Source of the DNA: Segatella baroniae DSM 16972 = JCM 13447
Lineage (GTDB): Bacteria; Bacteroidota; Bacteroidia; Bacteroidales; Bacteroidaceae
Direction of reading: 5' to 3'
Assembly (NCBI RefSeq): GCF_000426585.1
Contig: NZ_AUFQ01000008.1
Location: 62,001-126,000, forward strand
Length of the DNA: 64,000 bases
Part shown: positions 1-9,691 of the stretch, in pieces
Layout of the letters: each line of letters opens with the position of its first letter
How positions within the stretch are numbered: position 1 is the first letter of the stretch
Position numbers and translations under genes: made by a program
The notes under the pieces: generated by a model
What the model was told of the DNA's origin: nothing
Database searches by the model: none
Seen by the model: the letters and a program-made list of their open reading frames with translations, nothing else

Positions 1-252
1 TTGCTCCACGGCCTGCGGGTCGCTGATGAAGTCGCCCGCAATCATGGTGTCTTGAATGTGTTTGGCGAAGTCGTCCAGCTCCAGATTGGTGACGGAGGCT
101 ATGCCGCCCTGGGCAAACGACGTGTTCGCCTCTTCGAGCGAAGTCTTGCAAAGTATGCAGATGCGCCCTTTGTGCGCCCTCGCTATCTTCAGCGCGTAGC
201 TCATTCCGGCCACGCCTGCGCCGATAATGAGGAAATCATACTTGAAAGTCAT
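1..252 (-). CDS. nadB: L-aspartate oxidase, N-terminal part (gene runs off the left edge)
   Basis: Only the first 84 codons lie in the window; the gene reads leftward and is cut by the window edge. The product would oxidise L-aspartate to iminoaspartate with FAD, the first step of de novo NAD synthesis in the cytoplasm. The visible part starts with a dinucleotide-binding fold (IIGAGVAGMSYAL, about residues 9-21), followed by SFAQGGIASV and then HIQDTMIAGDFISDPQAVEQ. These segments match the FAD-binding start of NadB and separate it from the related succinate dehydrogenase flavoprotein. The ATG lies 24 nt downstream of a good -7 element. The identification is family-level, since the catalytic half is not visible. 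Confidence 0.85.
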   Translation of the reverse strand, partial: MTFKYDFLIIGAGVAGMSYALKIARAHKGRICILCKTSLEEANTSFAQGGIASVTNLELDDFAKHIQDTMIAGDFISDPQAVEQ

Positions 253-275
253 GTTTCAATTGTTTATTCGTGCTG

Positions 276-283
276 CAAAAATA
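276..283 (-). promoter_or_regulatory. Probable -7 element of the nadB promoter
   Basis: Read leftward this is TATTTTTG, a match to the Bacteroidetes -7 consensus TAnnTTTG, placed 23 nt before the nadB start codon. No clear TTTG -33 element is present at the expected distance, so the call rests on the -7 box and position only. Confidence 0.5.
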
Positions 284-325
284 GCAATTTATTGTTAAAG
301 CAGTTCGTAAGCTGTTTCTTTTTTG

Positions 326-333
326 TAATTTTG
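326..333 (+). promoter_or_regulatory. Probable -7 element for the PH-like membrane protein gene
   Basis: TAATTTTG fits the Bacteroidetes -7 consensus. It sits only 12 nt before the chosen ATG, which would give a very short leader. The -33 position is weak. Together with the nadB element it makes this gap a divergent promoter region. Confidence 0.4.
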
Positions 334-345
334 CGCTTGAAAATT

Positions 346-756
346 ATGAATAGAACTTTTCATCGGCATTTGTCCATCGCCGGAGTCTGCGGAATCATCG
401 TTTTCTCGATACTCGCTTTCTTTTTGTTCTGGTCGAAGTCCCCTGTTGTGGGGCTTGTGTTGGTCTTGGTCGTCGTATTGATGACCGAGCGCATGCTTCA
501 TACCTCCTATATCTTCACGCAAGAGCACGGCGAGCAGTTGCTCGTCATCGACAGGGGAAGGCTGGCCAGACGGCAGGTCGTCCGTCTGTCGGAGGTCGTG
601 AAGGTGACGCCCATGAAGCGTTTGGGAGGCCTGAGCCGATTCGTGATGGTCGTGTATGGCTCCGACCGCATGGTGGCGGTCGAGCCCGAGAACGAGGACG
701 CGTTCTGCAAGGAGTTGATGAAGAGGCTGAAAGCGTATGATGAAACGAACGAATAG
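346..756 (+). CDS. Small membrane protein with a PH-like C-terminal domain
   Basis: The 136-residue product has two hydrophobic segments near the N-terminus (about residues 10-28 and 31-47), joined by a short polar turn, followed by a soluble basic domain. That domain alternates short strands (EQLLVIDRGRL, VVRLSEVVKVTP, SRFVMVVYGSDRMVAVEP) and ends in a helix, the pattern of bacterial PH-like domains attached to membrane anchors. The frame stays open upstream to the window edge, but that part overlaps nadB in antisense. The ATG at 346 is chosen because it begins the hydrophobic segment and follows the promoter. The stop overlaps the next gene by 20 nt, so the two are probably translated together. 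Function is unknown; a role near the cell wall is only suggested by the neighbour. Confidence 0.6.
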   Translation: MNRTFHRHLSIAGVCGIIVFSILAFFLFWSKSPVVGLVLVLVVVLMTERMLHTSYIFTQEHGEQLLVIDRGRLARRQVVRLSEVVKVTPMKRLGGLSRFVMVVYGSDRMVAVEPENEDAFCKELMKRLKAYDETNE

Positions 757-2023
757 CTGGCCCGTGGCGGCCAAATATCTTTTTCCCTTGTTGTTCCTAC
801 TCCTGACGGCACCTGTTTTCGCGCAGGTGAAGGAAGCGGTGGCCGACGGCGACGACGACGGCGAGGCCGACTCCACGCTGCTCGTGGGGCTGGCCGGCGA
901 CACGATTGCGCGCCCCTGGCCGCAGAGTGTGCAGCACAGGCTCGGCCGCCTGCTCACCAGCGACATGTTTCAGACGTCGCAGGTGGGGCTGATGGTCTAC
1001 GACCTGGACGCCGATTCCGTCATCTTCCGCCACAACGAGCGGCAGCTGATGCGGCCGGCCAGCACGATGAAGGTCGTCACGGCCATCACGGCCATCGACC
1101 GCTTGGGGGGCGACTATCAGTTCAAGACCGAACTGTGCTATACCGGCAAGGTGGAAGGACGCACGCTCCGGGGCGACCTCTACTGCGTGGGCGGCTTCGA
1201 TCCGCGCTTCAACAACGACGACATGAACGCCTTTGTGGAGGCCATCAAGAAGATGGGTGTGGACACGATTCACGGCCGCATCGTGGCCGACAAGAGCATG
1301 AAGGACGACAAACGCTATGGGGAAGGTTGGTGTTGGGACGACGACAACTGGACGCTTTCACCCCTTTTGGTGGGCAAGAAGGACCAGTTTGTCAGCCGTT
1401 TCCTGCAAGCTTTGGTCAGAGCCGACGTCGTGATGGAGGTGACGACCACCGACGGGCGCAAGCCTTCGGACGCCTATTGCATCGTGACCCGCTTCCATAC
1501 GATGGACCAGGTCTTGATGCGCATGCTCAAGGAGAGCGACAATCTCTACGCCGAATCCATGTTCTATCAGCTGGCGGCCAGCACGGGCAACCGTCCGGCC
1601 TCGGCGACGAGCGCGCGGACGGTCATCAAGCGGCTGATCGCCAAGGTCGGGTTGGACGCTTCGCGCTACAAGATAGCCGACGGTTCGGGCCTTTCCTTAT
1701 ATAATTATGTGTCTCCCGAACTCGAAGTGAAGCTGCTGCGCTACGCCTATCGCAACGACAACGTCTACCATCACCTGCTCCAGGCCCTGCCCATAGCGGG
1801 CCAGGACGGGACGCTGCGGAAGCGGATGAAGGGCGTGTTCACCAACGGCAACGTGAAGGCGAAGACCGGAACGGTGACCGGTGTCAGCAGTCTGGCCGGC
1901 TATTGCACGGCCTCCAACGGCCACAGGCTCTGCTTCGCCATCATCAACCAGGGCCTCATGCACGTCGGCAACGGCCGTGCGTTCCAAGACAAGGTGTGCA
2001 CGGTGTTGTGCGAACCCAACTGA
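737..2023 (+). CDS. dacB: D-alanyl-D-alanine carboxypeptidase/endopeptidase, PBP4 type (peptidase S13)
   Basis: A periplasmic penicillin-binding protein that would remove terminal D-Ala and/or cut peptide cross-links in peptidoglycan. An N-terminal signal peptide (about residues 14-30, ending FAQ) is followed by an acidic linker. All three active-site motifs of serine penicillin-recognising enzymes are present in order: S109-T-M-K112, S267-D-N269 and K376-T-G378. At 428 residues it is somewhat shorter than many S13 enzymes, because the inserted domain after the first motif is compact. Two adjacent ATG codons (737 and 740) could start translation. Both overlap the end of the upstream PH-like gene, which argues for coupling. 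A strong hairpin follows the stop. Confidence 0.9.
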   Translation: MMKRTNSWPVAAKYLFPLLFLLLTAPVFAQVKEAVADGDDDGEADSTLLVGLAGDTIARPWPQSVQHRLGRLLTSDMFQTSQVGLMVYDLDADSVIFRHNERQLMRPASTMKVVTAITAIDRLGGDYQFKTELCYTGKVEGRTLRGDLYCVGGFDPRFNNDDMNAFVEAIKKMGVDTIHGRIVADKSMKDDKRYGEGWCWDDDNWTLSPLLVGKKDQFVSRFLQALVRADVVMEVTTTDGRKPSDAYCIVTRFHTMDQVLMRMLKESDNLYAESMFYQLAASTGNRPASATSARTVIKRLIAKVGLDASRYKIADGSGLSLYNYVSPELEVKLLRYAYRNDNVYHHLLQALPIAGQDGTLRKRMKGVFTNGNVKAKTGTVTGVSSLAGYCTASNGHRLCFAIINQGLMHVGNGRAFQDKVCTVLCEPN

Positions 2024-2053
2024 CGTTTTCCAAAAGCTTTGTTACTGTTTTGC

Positions 2054-2090
2054 AAAAGGACAGCTTTCGCCCGGCGAAAGCTGTCCTTTT
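2054..2090. terminator. Bidirectional terminator between dacB and sprA
   Basis: A perfect 17-bp stem (2054-2070 with 2074-2090) and a 3-nt loop. It starts with AAAA and ends with TTTT, so it can act on transcripts from both sides. It lies between the convergent dacB and sprA genes. Its core is also a member of the dispersed repeat family described separately. Confidence 0.8.
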
Positions 2091-2160
2091 GGCGTGTGAA
2101 AGCTTAGCTTTTGCGACGCGAAAGGGCAGCGGTCGGAACGTGAAAGGGCAGCGGCTGGAA
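2081..2160. repeat. Dispersed intergenic repeat, copy 1
   Basis: After the hairpin the sequence continues with motifs of the type CTGTCCTTTTGGCGTGTGAAAG, repeated in degenerate form (GCTTTTGCGACGCGAAAGGG, CGTGAAAGGGCAGCG). The same pattern, a CAGC/CTGC core next to TTTT and followed by GCGTGTnAAAG, recurs near 31.55 kb, 32.07-32.24 kb and 52.57-52.66 kb. No gene is seen in this 80-nt stretch. Confidence 0.55.
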
Positions 2161-2215
2161 AATGCGGCTGCGCCGTTGGGGGATGGAAGGGTGGTTGTGG
2201 CGCGGAACGCGGCTT

Positions 2216-5200
2216 TCATTTCGTGAGCGAGAACTTCAGGCTGAGGCCGAAGTCGTGCGTGGTTGTGGGATAGCTGTTGGCCGACAGGAGCGGCGTGTTG
2301 GTCTGCCGGTCGTAATAGAAGTTGAGCGTGAGCATGCGGCTCAGCGTGTAGTCGGCCGAGAGGCTCATCTTCAGGGCCGTGTTGCCGCCGCCGGCTGCCG
2401 TCACGGTCGAGGCGATGTCGCGCGTCAGGGCGGCCTGTCGGCGAAAACTCAGGTCGAGTCTGACGTTCAGGTCGTGGTTCACGCCCCGGGTGGCGGTGCC
2501 TGCGCCCGTCTTGCGCCCTCCGTTGCGCTCCGCCGGCGCGTTGTTCACGCGGCTTCTGCGGGGCTTTCCGACGGTTCTCCCGAAGAGTTTGAAGTCGTTT
2601 ATCTTGTAGGCCATGCCCAAAACCCAGTCCTTGCTCAACGCCTCGTTGAGCTGAACGCTCGTCATGTTCAGGCTCAATACGCGCGTGGTGCGGTACTCCA
2701 ACTTGGCCGTCAGGTTGTTCTGGAACGTCATGTCGACCCCCAGCAGCGGGCTGAAGGCCTCGTTGATGCTCACCATCGCTATGTTGTACATGCTGTGGGG
2801 CGTCAGCGTGTTGTCGGTGTTGGTGACGAATCCCAGCCCGTTCATGTACTCCTGGAAGGTGGAATAGCTGCTGTAGGCTCCCACGGCATAGATACTCTTG
2901 TAGGAATGGTTGATGTTGAAGCTCTTGAAGACGTCGCGGAACCACGGCAGCGTGCCCAGTCCGCCGTAGCGAATCGACCAGTTGGGCAGCAGGCGGGTGA
3001 GTTTTGGAAACACGTCGAGCGAGTTTCCGCCCGTGTAGGCGGCCAGGAAAGCCGGTATGAGCACGTCGGAGCTGTACTTGTCGACGGGAGTTGCGGCTGC
3101 GTCATACCTGCCGCCACCCGGCATGGGGGCGTCTTTGTAGCGGGCTTCGACACGTTGGCGGAACCCTTCCAGCGAGTTGCAGAACCGCTCGAAGCTCGCG
3201 CTGTGGTAGCCGCCGGTGGCGTCGCCCATGCCTTCGAGCGCGCTGCGCAGCGACAGGGTGGTCATGGTGAACGTGCCGTTCTCGGTCTTCGGCATGCCGT
3301 CGTACATGTATTGTATGCCCTTGCCGCGGGTGGTGGCGCGCGTCGCGTGCAAGTCGATCCTGAAGTTGTCGAAGGGCTCGAGCGTGGCCCTTATCTGCAA
3401 GTCCTCCGAAGCGTTGGTCGTGGCCGGCGTCGCCACCGAGTCGTTGCGCAACAGCCATCCCCGCTCGCTGGCACGGTCGACATACGAGTCGCCCGTCAGC
3501 CCGAAGGCGAAGTCCAGTCCGGGCGCGAAGGCCCCCGTGCCACGCGTCTGTCCGAAGGCGTCGCCGACCTTCGGCATGAATCCCGGCAGCGACATGGAGT
3601 ACTGGTTGCGGTAGGATACGGTCACGTTGCGCAGCATCATGAGGAAGCGGGCGGTCCCCTGGGCCAGCTTGTACCACTTCCGGTTCTCCAACGGCTCCTT
3701 GGCCGCCACGCTGACCTTCACCTTCAAGGCCGAGTCCACCTTGCTTTTCAATACGATTGTGTTGTTGTCGGACGTCTTGAAGCGCAGCCGCAGCGTCTTG
3801 CCGTCCTGTGTCTTGCCCGTCACAATCAGCCTTTTCGAGTTCTTGCCGTGGGTCAGCTTGATGGTGGAATCGGGCATGAGCGTCACTTCCTGTTCAAAGT
3901 TTTTTTTCCTCTTGTCGAGCAACCTCTTCTGTTGTTCGGCCTTTCGCTGCTCCGCGGTCTGCGGTCTGGTGTTGCCCCTGCGGCCTCCCGGGGCGGCACC
4001 GGCCCTGCCGTCGTTCCGTGACGGACGCTTGGCGTTGGCCGCCTTGAGGAACGGGATGTGGTTGTAGAGGGTCGTCATGTTGAACGTTCCGTTGACGGAC
4101 ATCGTGCGGTTGTTCACGATTGTGTTGCCCAGCGAGGTGCCGTCTTCCAGTTCGCTGCCCCTCAGCCAGTTGTAGGTGGCCGTGTAGTTGCCGGTGGCCG
4201 TCACCCAGTCGAAGACCGGCAGCAGGTTGATGGGCGCGTTGTAGGACAGCGAGAACGACTGGTTGTAGTCGAGTGGCGTCCCCAAGTGGCGTATCGACTG
4301 CCACACGGAGTCCTTCCAGGCCGAGTAACGGTCGGGATAGAGGTCCTTGTTGACGGGCGTGTAGGGTTCTTCTATCTGCGCGTGGGTGACGCTCTGGAAG
4401 TTCATGTGCAGGTTGTTGGTCAAGTCCCAGCGCAGCGTGAAGTCGCGGTTCCACAGAAACTGCTGACTGAAGCTCAACGGCAGTCGGCCTCCTTCGGCGG
4501 CTTCCATGTCCCGTTCCTGCAGTTCGTAGTAGTTTCGAATCATCTCCGTGTTGAAACCCACCGACTGCGGCAGCCAGTTGAAGCCGAACTTCTTCAGCAA
4601 TTCGAGCCATTTCGACTTGCTTTTCATCTGGCTGAACGGCTGCCAAGCCTTGTAGACGGGGCTCCAGTTGTAGTTCATCGCGCCGCGCCAGTTGGTTTCA
4701 TTCTCGTAGATGGTGGTCTGACCGGTGGTGTGTGAGCGGGCATGGCTGTAGCTGAAGGCGAAGTTGTTGGGGTCGTAGGGCATGGGATGACGCTTCGTCT
4801 GAATGCCGACGCGGGCATTCGAGATGGAGAAGTTCGACGTAGTGGCGCGCGTGACGGCAATGCTCTCGATCGAGTCGCGCTCCTTTCGCGAGGCCGCGGC
4901 GTCGAGGGCGTCCTTCAACCGCATGTCCGTGTCGAGCGGATTGTACTTCGGTCGCATCGTGTCCTTGTTGTAACTGTAGTACAGCGGGATGGTCACGTGC
5001 GCCTTGTCGGGGAAGAACTTGCCGAGTTCCACGCTCGTCGTCACGCTGTATTGGTTGCGGTCGTCGGTCGAACGCTCCATGACACCCTGCTCCAAGCCGC
5101 CGAATCCCTGCGACACATGCCTGCCCTGAACGTTGACGGTGCCCAGGTCGGAGAGCTGCACGTGCAGGTTTCCCTGGGCCGCCCAGCCTCCGTTGTTGTC

Positions 5201-8200
5201 ATATTCCTTGAGTCTCAGCTCGTTCACCCACACCTCTCCGCTCTTGTTTTCGGCCGACTTGTTCCTCACTCCGATGACCATGGTCTTCACTTCGCCCAAG
5301 GTGGGGTTGCCCTTGATGGCCATTCGGTTGGCCGGATGGTCGGGGTCGTACTGATGAAACTCCCTGGTGTAGGCCCCTTCGCCCGTGGCGCGCGCCTTGT
5401 TGCGCTCCTTTTTCAGGGTGGTCAACAAGCGGAGAGGCAGGTCGATGCGGTTCTCCATCGGCCAGACGATGGCCCGTTGCGTCGTCGAACGGCGGTCGTA
5501 GCGGCCCGGCGGGGTCAGTTGCAGCGGCACTTCGTACTCGTAATAGTTGTTCTTGTAGTCGCTTCCGAGACGTATGAAGACCGCCAGCTGGCCGTTTTGC
5601 AGGTCTGTCACGTTCTGCTGGAGGGCGTTGGCATGGACGAACATCTCCAGACGGCGGTATTGGCGCATGTCCATCGTCGCGTTCTTGTACACCGCCTTCG
5701 ACTCGCCGCTCGACAGATTGACGGCTACGAGGTCAAGCGCCTGTTCGTTGCTCACCACCTGCGGCTGCGAAGGGTCCTGGACGCGGTCTATGCCGGGCGG
5801 AACGACATAGTTGACGGGCTGCTTCTCGCCGTTCTCCTCTATGTTGACGGCGCTGACGGTCAGCGTTCCCGTGTTGGCGGAGTTGTCCAGCTGCTGCTCG
5901 TAGAGCCGCCAGTCGCTGCGCACGAGGTCGAGACTGCCGAAGCGGAGCACGATGGGGTGCTTGAAACCGGTGAGGTACATGCGCATGAAGCGTATCGACG
6001 TGAAGTCGGAAATGGTCCCGAAGCGTCGCTCGAACTCCTTCACGGGAATGCGGAACTGGTACCAGTTCACGGTCTCCTTGTTGCCGTTGCGCAGCGGCGC
6101 GGTGTATTCGCGCTTGTCGACGATGAAGTTTCGTCCCACCTCCAGGTCGTTCGGGCGGATGGAAACATGGTATTCGAAGTATTTCTCATACTCGTTGAGC
6201 GTGTAGTCCTGGTTGATGTCCTCCACGTCGGGTGTGGTCTTGTAGGACGTGTCGTAGCGTTCGTTGCGCTGTCCGCTGTCCGGCGAGTTGCCCTGGGGGT
6301 TGTTGATGTATTTGTATCGGCGCAGGATGTCGGCCTGCATCTCGTCGTAATCCGTTCCACGGAAGTAGTGGTAGTTGTCGTTCGCGGGGTCGTTGGAGAT
6401 GGAGTCCAGCACGGCGGGGCTCACTCTGCCCCTTATGGCGTTGAGGAAAGGCTGGTAGGAGGCGAAGGAACGCTCCTGTTCGTCGGTCAGACCATTGAAA
6501 CCGACGTCCTGAAGCTGGCGTGCGCCCGACGTGGTGGCGAAGGCATAGGTCGTGGTCGCTTGGTTCGGAATGCGTCCCCACTGCGTTGTCGTGAAGGCGG
6601 AGCTGCCGTCTACCGGCATGCCGCTCTCATAGAACTTCTTCCCGTCGGGCAGAATGTCCTCGCTCACCTCACCCAAGTCGATGTAGAAGTCGCCCCCATG
6701 CTCGGCCGCGTTGGGCTGACGGCGCGAATAAAGGAACGGGTCGAGCAGCCAAAACTCGATGTATTCCACGTTGGCCGTCTCGAAATCGCTCATGTCGAGC
6801 TTGCGCATCATGCCGCCCCAGTGGCGTTCGGGGCGGTTGAGCGTGCCGTCTTGGTTCAGGTCGGGATTGAAGTTGTAGGGCCCACGCTCGGCGGGATAGT
6901 AGGCAAGGTTGAGGATGTTGAGCGTGTTGGCGGTGCTTCCGCCGTTGTAGGCGTTGTAGTCGCGGTTGGGATAAAGCTCCCGCATGTAGACCTCGCGCAC
7001 ATAGTGGTTGCTCAACTGGTCGAGGTCGCTGCGGATGTGGCCCGGCGTGAGCGAACTGCCGCGGCGCGTGAAGAGCGGATCGATGTAGTACCAGGCCAGC
7101 AGACTGCGGTTGTAGCCGCCCGAAAGCGTCGTCTTGTCGCTGTGTTCGGTGAACCGTGACGGCACGCTCGATATGAACCACGACGACGGCATGGACACGT
7201 CTACCGCCGTCTTGGAGCCTTCGAAGTCGTCCAGATAGGAGGCGTTGTCCTGCGTTCCACGGCTTTGGCCGGCGATGAGTTGGGCAAATTCGCCCGTGAA
7301 AGATATGCGGGAAGGCTGCGTCAGATGCAGGAACGGCAGCTTGTCGAGCATGTTTGTGAGCCACTGACTCTCCGCTTTCCAGTTGACATTGACGCCCCAC
7401 AGCGTGTTGTTGAGGGGCTCTGCGCCCATGGCGACCTTGTTGATGATGGCCTGTTCCTGCAAGTGTTGGAGCGTGCCGCTGAGCTGGAAGTTCTTGGAAA
7501 AGTCGTATTGCCAGTTCATTCCCAGCATGGTCTTGCGCATCTGGCTGTAGTTCGTGTTGCTCTCCAGCGACACGTTGACGGGTGTTCCCGCGTCGAGAAT
7601 GCTGCGATTGAGTATCGTCACTTCGCCGGCGTTGTAGTCCACGGTGTAGTCGGAGCCTTCGGTGAGGCGCACACCGCCTGCCGTGACGACGACGGAGCCT
7701 TGCGGCACGTTGAACGCCCCCAAGGAAATGACGTTGGTGCGCGACCCTCTGAACTGGCCCGAGAGCACGAACTTGTCCTTTTCGGCTATCTGGCGGGCGA
7801 TGGTCCGGGTGGAGTCGTAGAGTTCGGTGAAGGCATATTTGGCGGCCACGTCGGCCTGAACGCCGTTCGCTTTGAGGTAGCGGAGCAGATACTGACCGAA
7901 AGGTTCGGCCACGGGGAGGAACACCCGGCCGTTGCTGACGGTGTAGCCCTCTACGAAATCATAGTAGCCGTTGGGTCGCGCGTTGCCGTTGTTGTCGAGA
8001 CGGTCGGCTCCCAGCACCTTGATCAGTGTCCGGCTCTTCACCTGAGGCTCGGGAATGTAGTTGAGATAGACGCCCGTCGTGTCGCTCTGGTACTTCACGT
8101 CGAGCCTGAACCGGTCCTTCTCCACCGTGTCGCTGAGCCTGTAGACGTTCTTCATCATCAGCCGCCAGTTGCCCTGCGTGGGGTTGTTGCTGGTGTTCTT

Positions 8201-9685
8201 CAACGCCTTGACGAGCAGCGACTGGCCGACGTCGGTCTTGTCGGTGGCAAATTCGCCCACCTGATAGGTCTTGCCGCCATACGTGTACTCGTAGGCCACG
8301 GCCAGAATCTGGTCGGGTTGCAGGGCAGTCCGGAGCGAAATGTAGCCCAAGGCCGTGTTGACGGTGTAGGATTCGGGGGACAGCCGCACGGCATTGGCCA
8401 CCTTCTCGTAGTCCTGTCCGCCCACGAGTCCCATCCCATCGAGCTGTGTCGAGACCTGGTCGATGTCGCGGACGGCCGCGTTGGCATTGAGCGTGGCGTA
8501 CTCGGTGTTGGCCTGGTTGGACGGAACGGGCAGCCCCAGCGTCGTCCAGAGCGGGCTTTTGACCAGCCTGTTCTCACCCAAATCGGCCAGTGCCACGATG
8601 TTTCGAGTGTCGCTGGTGGAGCCCGTCTTGTTGGTGACCCACACCTCGATGCGGTTGATGGTGACGCCCGTCATGACGTGCGGCAGCCTTTTCATGCCCT
8701 CGTCGTAGCGTTCGCGGAAATGATGGCTGAGGAAGAAGTGGGTGTTCTCCTCATAGTCGGCCGCGCCGATGTCGAAGGGCGTCAGCTGAACGCCACCCTT
8801 TGAGCCCACGCTCTTGCTGGCGCTCTTCTTCTGCGAGGCCACCAGTTGCAGCTTCAACTTGCCGAACTGCATGTCGGTGCGCACGCCGAAGAGCGAGTTG
8901 GCGCCCATGATGAGCGACGAATTGCTGGGGAACGACACGTTGCCAAGCTCCACCAGCTTGACGATCTCATCCTCCTTGCCGTCGTATTTCAGCTTCAGGT
9001 TCTGCGTGTCGAAGTCGAATGTGGCGTCGGTGTTGTAGTTCAGGTTCATGTTCACCTTGTCGCCCACCTTGCCATTGACGGCCAGATTGATTTTCTCGTC
9101 GAAGTCCAGTGCCGTCGTCTTGCGGTTGCGGATGTTCAGCGATGGGTTTTCAATGTTCTTGACGGTGCCCCCCAGCTTGAGTTCGGCTGTGCCCTGCGTC
9201 CTGATGCGCACGCCGCCGGGGCCGAAAATCTTCTCGGCCGGCCCCAGGTTGAAGCGCATGTCGCTGAAATCGAACTTCTCTTTGCCTTTCTTCTGATGGA
9301 TTTCGTCGTTCTTGGAGCGGAAAAACACGTCGCGACGGCGGCGGTCCAGCCACTTCATATATTCGTCGAGCGTCATCATGACGGGTGCGCCGAGCCACGT
9401 GCCGCCCATCTTCCGGCCTATCACATAGCGTTGCAGGCTGTCGTTGTAGGTCACTTCATAATGCAGGTTGTCAGGCTGCCGCAGGTCGAGGCTGCTCGAA
9501 TCGAGGTCGGCGTAGGTGATGGGAGTGGTTCGTTGCACCCGCCATCGCGGCTTGCCGGTCGTCAGGGAGTCGGTTGTTGGTTGTCGGTTGTCTTGATGGT
9601 GGTGTAGAAAAGGCACGGCAAGGGCATAGCTTGCGGCGAATGTCGCAAGCAGTATGAAGCCCAATAGCAGTTTCCTTCTCGGCAT
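2216..9685 (-). CDS. sprA: SprA/Sov, outer-membrane translocon of the type IX secretion system
   Basis: At 2,489 residues this is the largest gene in the window. SprA (Sov in Porphyromonas gingivalis) forms the giant outer-membrane barrel through which type IX substrates leave the periplasm. The protein has an N-terminal hydrophobic signal (about residues 6-25). It is then rich in alternating amphipathic beta-strand sequence with many Tyr, Asn and aromatic-ended strands through to the C-terminus (GLSLKFSLTK). Length and the segment FDFSDMRFNLGPAEKIFGPG agree with family members of roughly 2,300-2,500 residues. The stop codon of ruvA lies 6 nt upstream, so the two are co-transcribed. Very long rightward open frames across this gene are antisense shadows. 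Confidence 0.93.
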   Translation of the reverse strand: MPRRKLLLGFILLATFAASYALAVPFLHHHQDNRQPTTDSLTTGKPRWRVQRTTPITYADLDSSSLDLRQPDNLHYEVTYNDSLQRYVIGRKMGGTWLGAPVMMTLDEYMKWLDRRRRDVFFRSKNDEIHQKKGKEKFDFSDMRFNLGPAEKIFGPGGVRIRTQGTAELKLGGTVKNIENPSLNIRNRKTTALDFDEKINLAVNGKVGDKVNMNLNYNTDATFDFDTQNLKLKYDGKEDEIVKLVELGNVSFPSNSSLIMGANSLFGVRTDMQFGKLKLQLVASQKKSASKSVGSKGGVQLTPFDIGAADYEENTHFFLSHHFRERYDEGMKRLPHVMTGVTINRIEVWVTNKTGSTSDTRNIVALADLGENRLVKSPLWTTLGLPVPSNQANTEYATLNANAAVRDIDQVSTQLDGMGLVGGQDYEKVANAVRLSPESYTVNTALGYISLRTALQPDQILAVAYEYTYGGKTYQVGEFATDKTDVGQSLLVKALKNTSNNPTQGNWRLMMKNVYRLSDTVEKDRFRLDVKYQSDTTGVYLNYIPEPQVKSRTLIKVLGADRLDNNGNARPNGYYDFVEGYTVSNGRVFLPVAEPFGQYLLRYLKANGVQADVAAKYAFTELYDSTRTIARQIAEKDKFVLSGQFRGSRTNVISLGAFNVPQGSVVVTAGGVRLTEGSDYTVDYNAGEVTILNRSILDAGTPVNVSLESNTNYSQMRKTMLGMNWQYDFSKNFQLSGTLQHLQEQAIINKVAMGAEPLNNTLWGVNVNWKAESQWLTNMLDKLPFLHLTQPSRISFTGEFAQLIAGQSRGTQDNASYLDDFEGSKTAVDVSMPSSWFISSVPSRFTEHSDKTTLSGGYNRSLLAWYYIDPLFTRRGSSLTPGHIRSDLDQLSNHYVREVYMRELYPNRDYNAYNGGSTANTLNILNLAYYPAERGPYNFNPDLNQDGTLNRPERHWGGMMRKLDMSDFETANVEYIEFWLLDPFLYSRRQPNAAEHGGDFYIDLGEVSEDILPDGKKFYESGMPVDGSSAFTTTQWGRIPNQATTTYAFATTSGARQLQDVGFNGLTDEQERSFASYQPFLNAIRGRVSPAVLDSISNDPANDNYHYFRGTDYDEMQADILRRYKYINNPQGNSPDSGQRNERYDTSYKTTPDVEDINQDYTLNEYEKYFEYHVSIRPNDLEVGRNFIVDKREYTAPLRNGNKETVNWYQFRIPVKEFERRFGTISDFTSIRFMRMYLTGFKHPIVLRFGSLDLVRSDWRLYEQQLDNSANTGTLTVSAVNIEENGEKQPVNYVVPPGIDRVQDPSQPQVVSNEQALDLVAVNLSSGESKAVYKNATMDMRQYRRLEMFVHANALQQNVTDLQNGQLAVFIRLGSDYKNNYYEYEVPLQLTPPGRYDRRSTTQRAIVWPMENRIDLPLRLLTTLKKERNKARATGEGAYTREFHQYDPDHPANRMAIKGNPTLGEVKTMVIGVRNKSAENKSGEVWVNELRLKEYDNNGGWAAQGNLHVQLSDLGTVNVQGRHVSQGFGGLEQGVMERSTDDRNQYSVTTSVELGKFFPDKAHVTIPLYYSYNKDTMRPKYNPLDTDMRLKDALDAAASRKERDSIESIAVTRATTSNFSISNARVGIQTKRHPMPYDPNNFAFSYSHARSHTTGQTTIYENETNWRGAMNYNWSPVYKAWQPFSQMKSKSKWLELLKKFGFNWLPQSVGFNTEMIRNYYELQERDMEAAEGGRLPLSFSQQFLWNRDFTLRWDLTNNLHMNFQSVTHAQIEEPYTPVNKDLYPDRYSAWKDSVWQSIRHLGTPLDYNQSFSLSYNAPINLLPVFDWVTATGNYTATYNWLRGSELEDGTSLGNTIVNNRTMSVNGTFNMTTLYNHIPFLKAANAKRPSRNDGRAGAAPGGRRGNTRPQTAEQRKAEQQKRLLDKRKKNFEQEVTLMPDSTIKLTHGKNSKRLIVTGKTQDGKTLRLRFKTSDNNTIVLKSKVDSALKVKVSVAAKEPLENRKWYKLAQGTARFLMMLRNVTVSYRNQYSMSLPGFMPKVGDAFGQTRGTGAFAPGLDFAFGLTGDSYVDRASERGWLLRNDSVATPATTNASEDLQIRATLEPFDNFRIDLHATRATTRGKGIQYMYDGMPKTENGTFTMTTLSLRSALEGMGDATGGYHSASFERFCNSLEGFRQRVEARYKDAPMPGGGRYDAAATPVDKYSSDVLIPAFLAAYTGGNSLDVFPKLTRLLPNWSIRYGGLGTLPWFRDVFKSFNINHSYKSIYAVGAYSSYSTFQEYMNGLGFVTNTDNTLTPHSMYNIAMVSINEAFSPLLGVDMTFQNNLTAKLEYRTTRVLSLNMTSVQLNEALSKDWVLGMAYKINDFKLFGRTVGKPRRSRVNNAPAERNGGRKTGAGTATRGVNHDLNVRLDLSFRRQAALTRDIASTVTAAGGGNTALKMSLSADYTLSRMLTLNFYYDRQTNTPLLSANSYPTTTHDFGLSLKFSLTK

Positions 9686-9691
9686 CCTGAC

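Noticed and set aside
1690..1710. Recurrent TTATATAA-type runs inside otherwise GC-rich genes (also near 14757 and 17863)
   Set aside because: They mostly encode Leu-Tyr or Tyr-Ile pairs in different frames; without genome-wide counts they cannot be separated from codon choice.
2162..7159. Very long rightward open frames (619 and 805 codons) across sprA
   Set aside because: They are antisense to a clearly recognised gene, are rich in Val, His, Arg and Gly as expected for reverse-strand reading of GC-rich code, and match no family.
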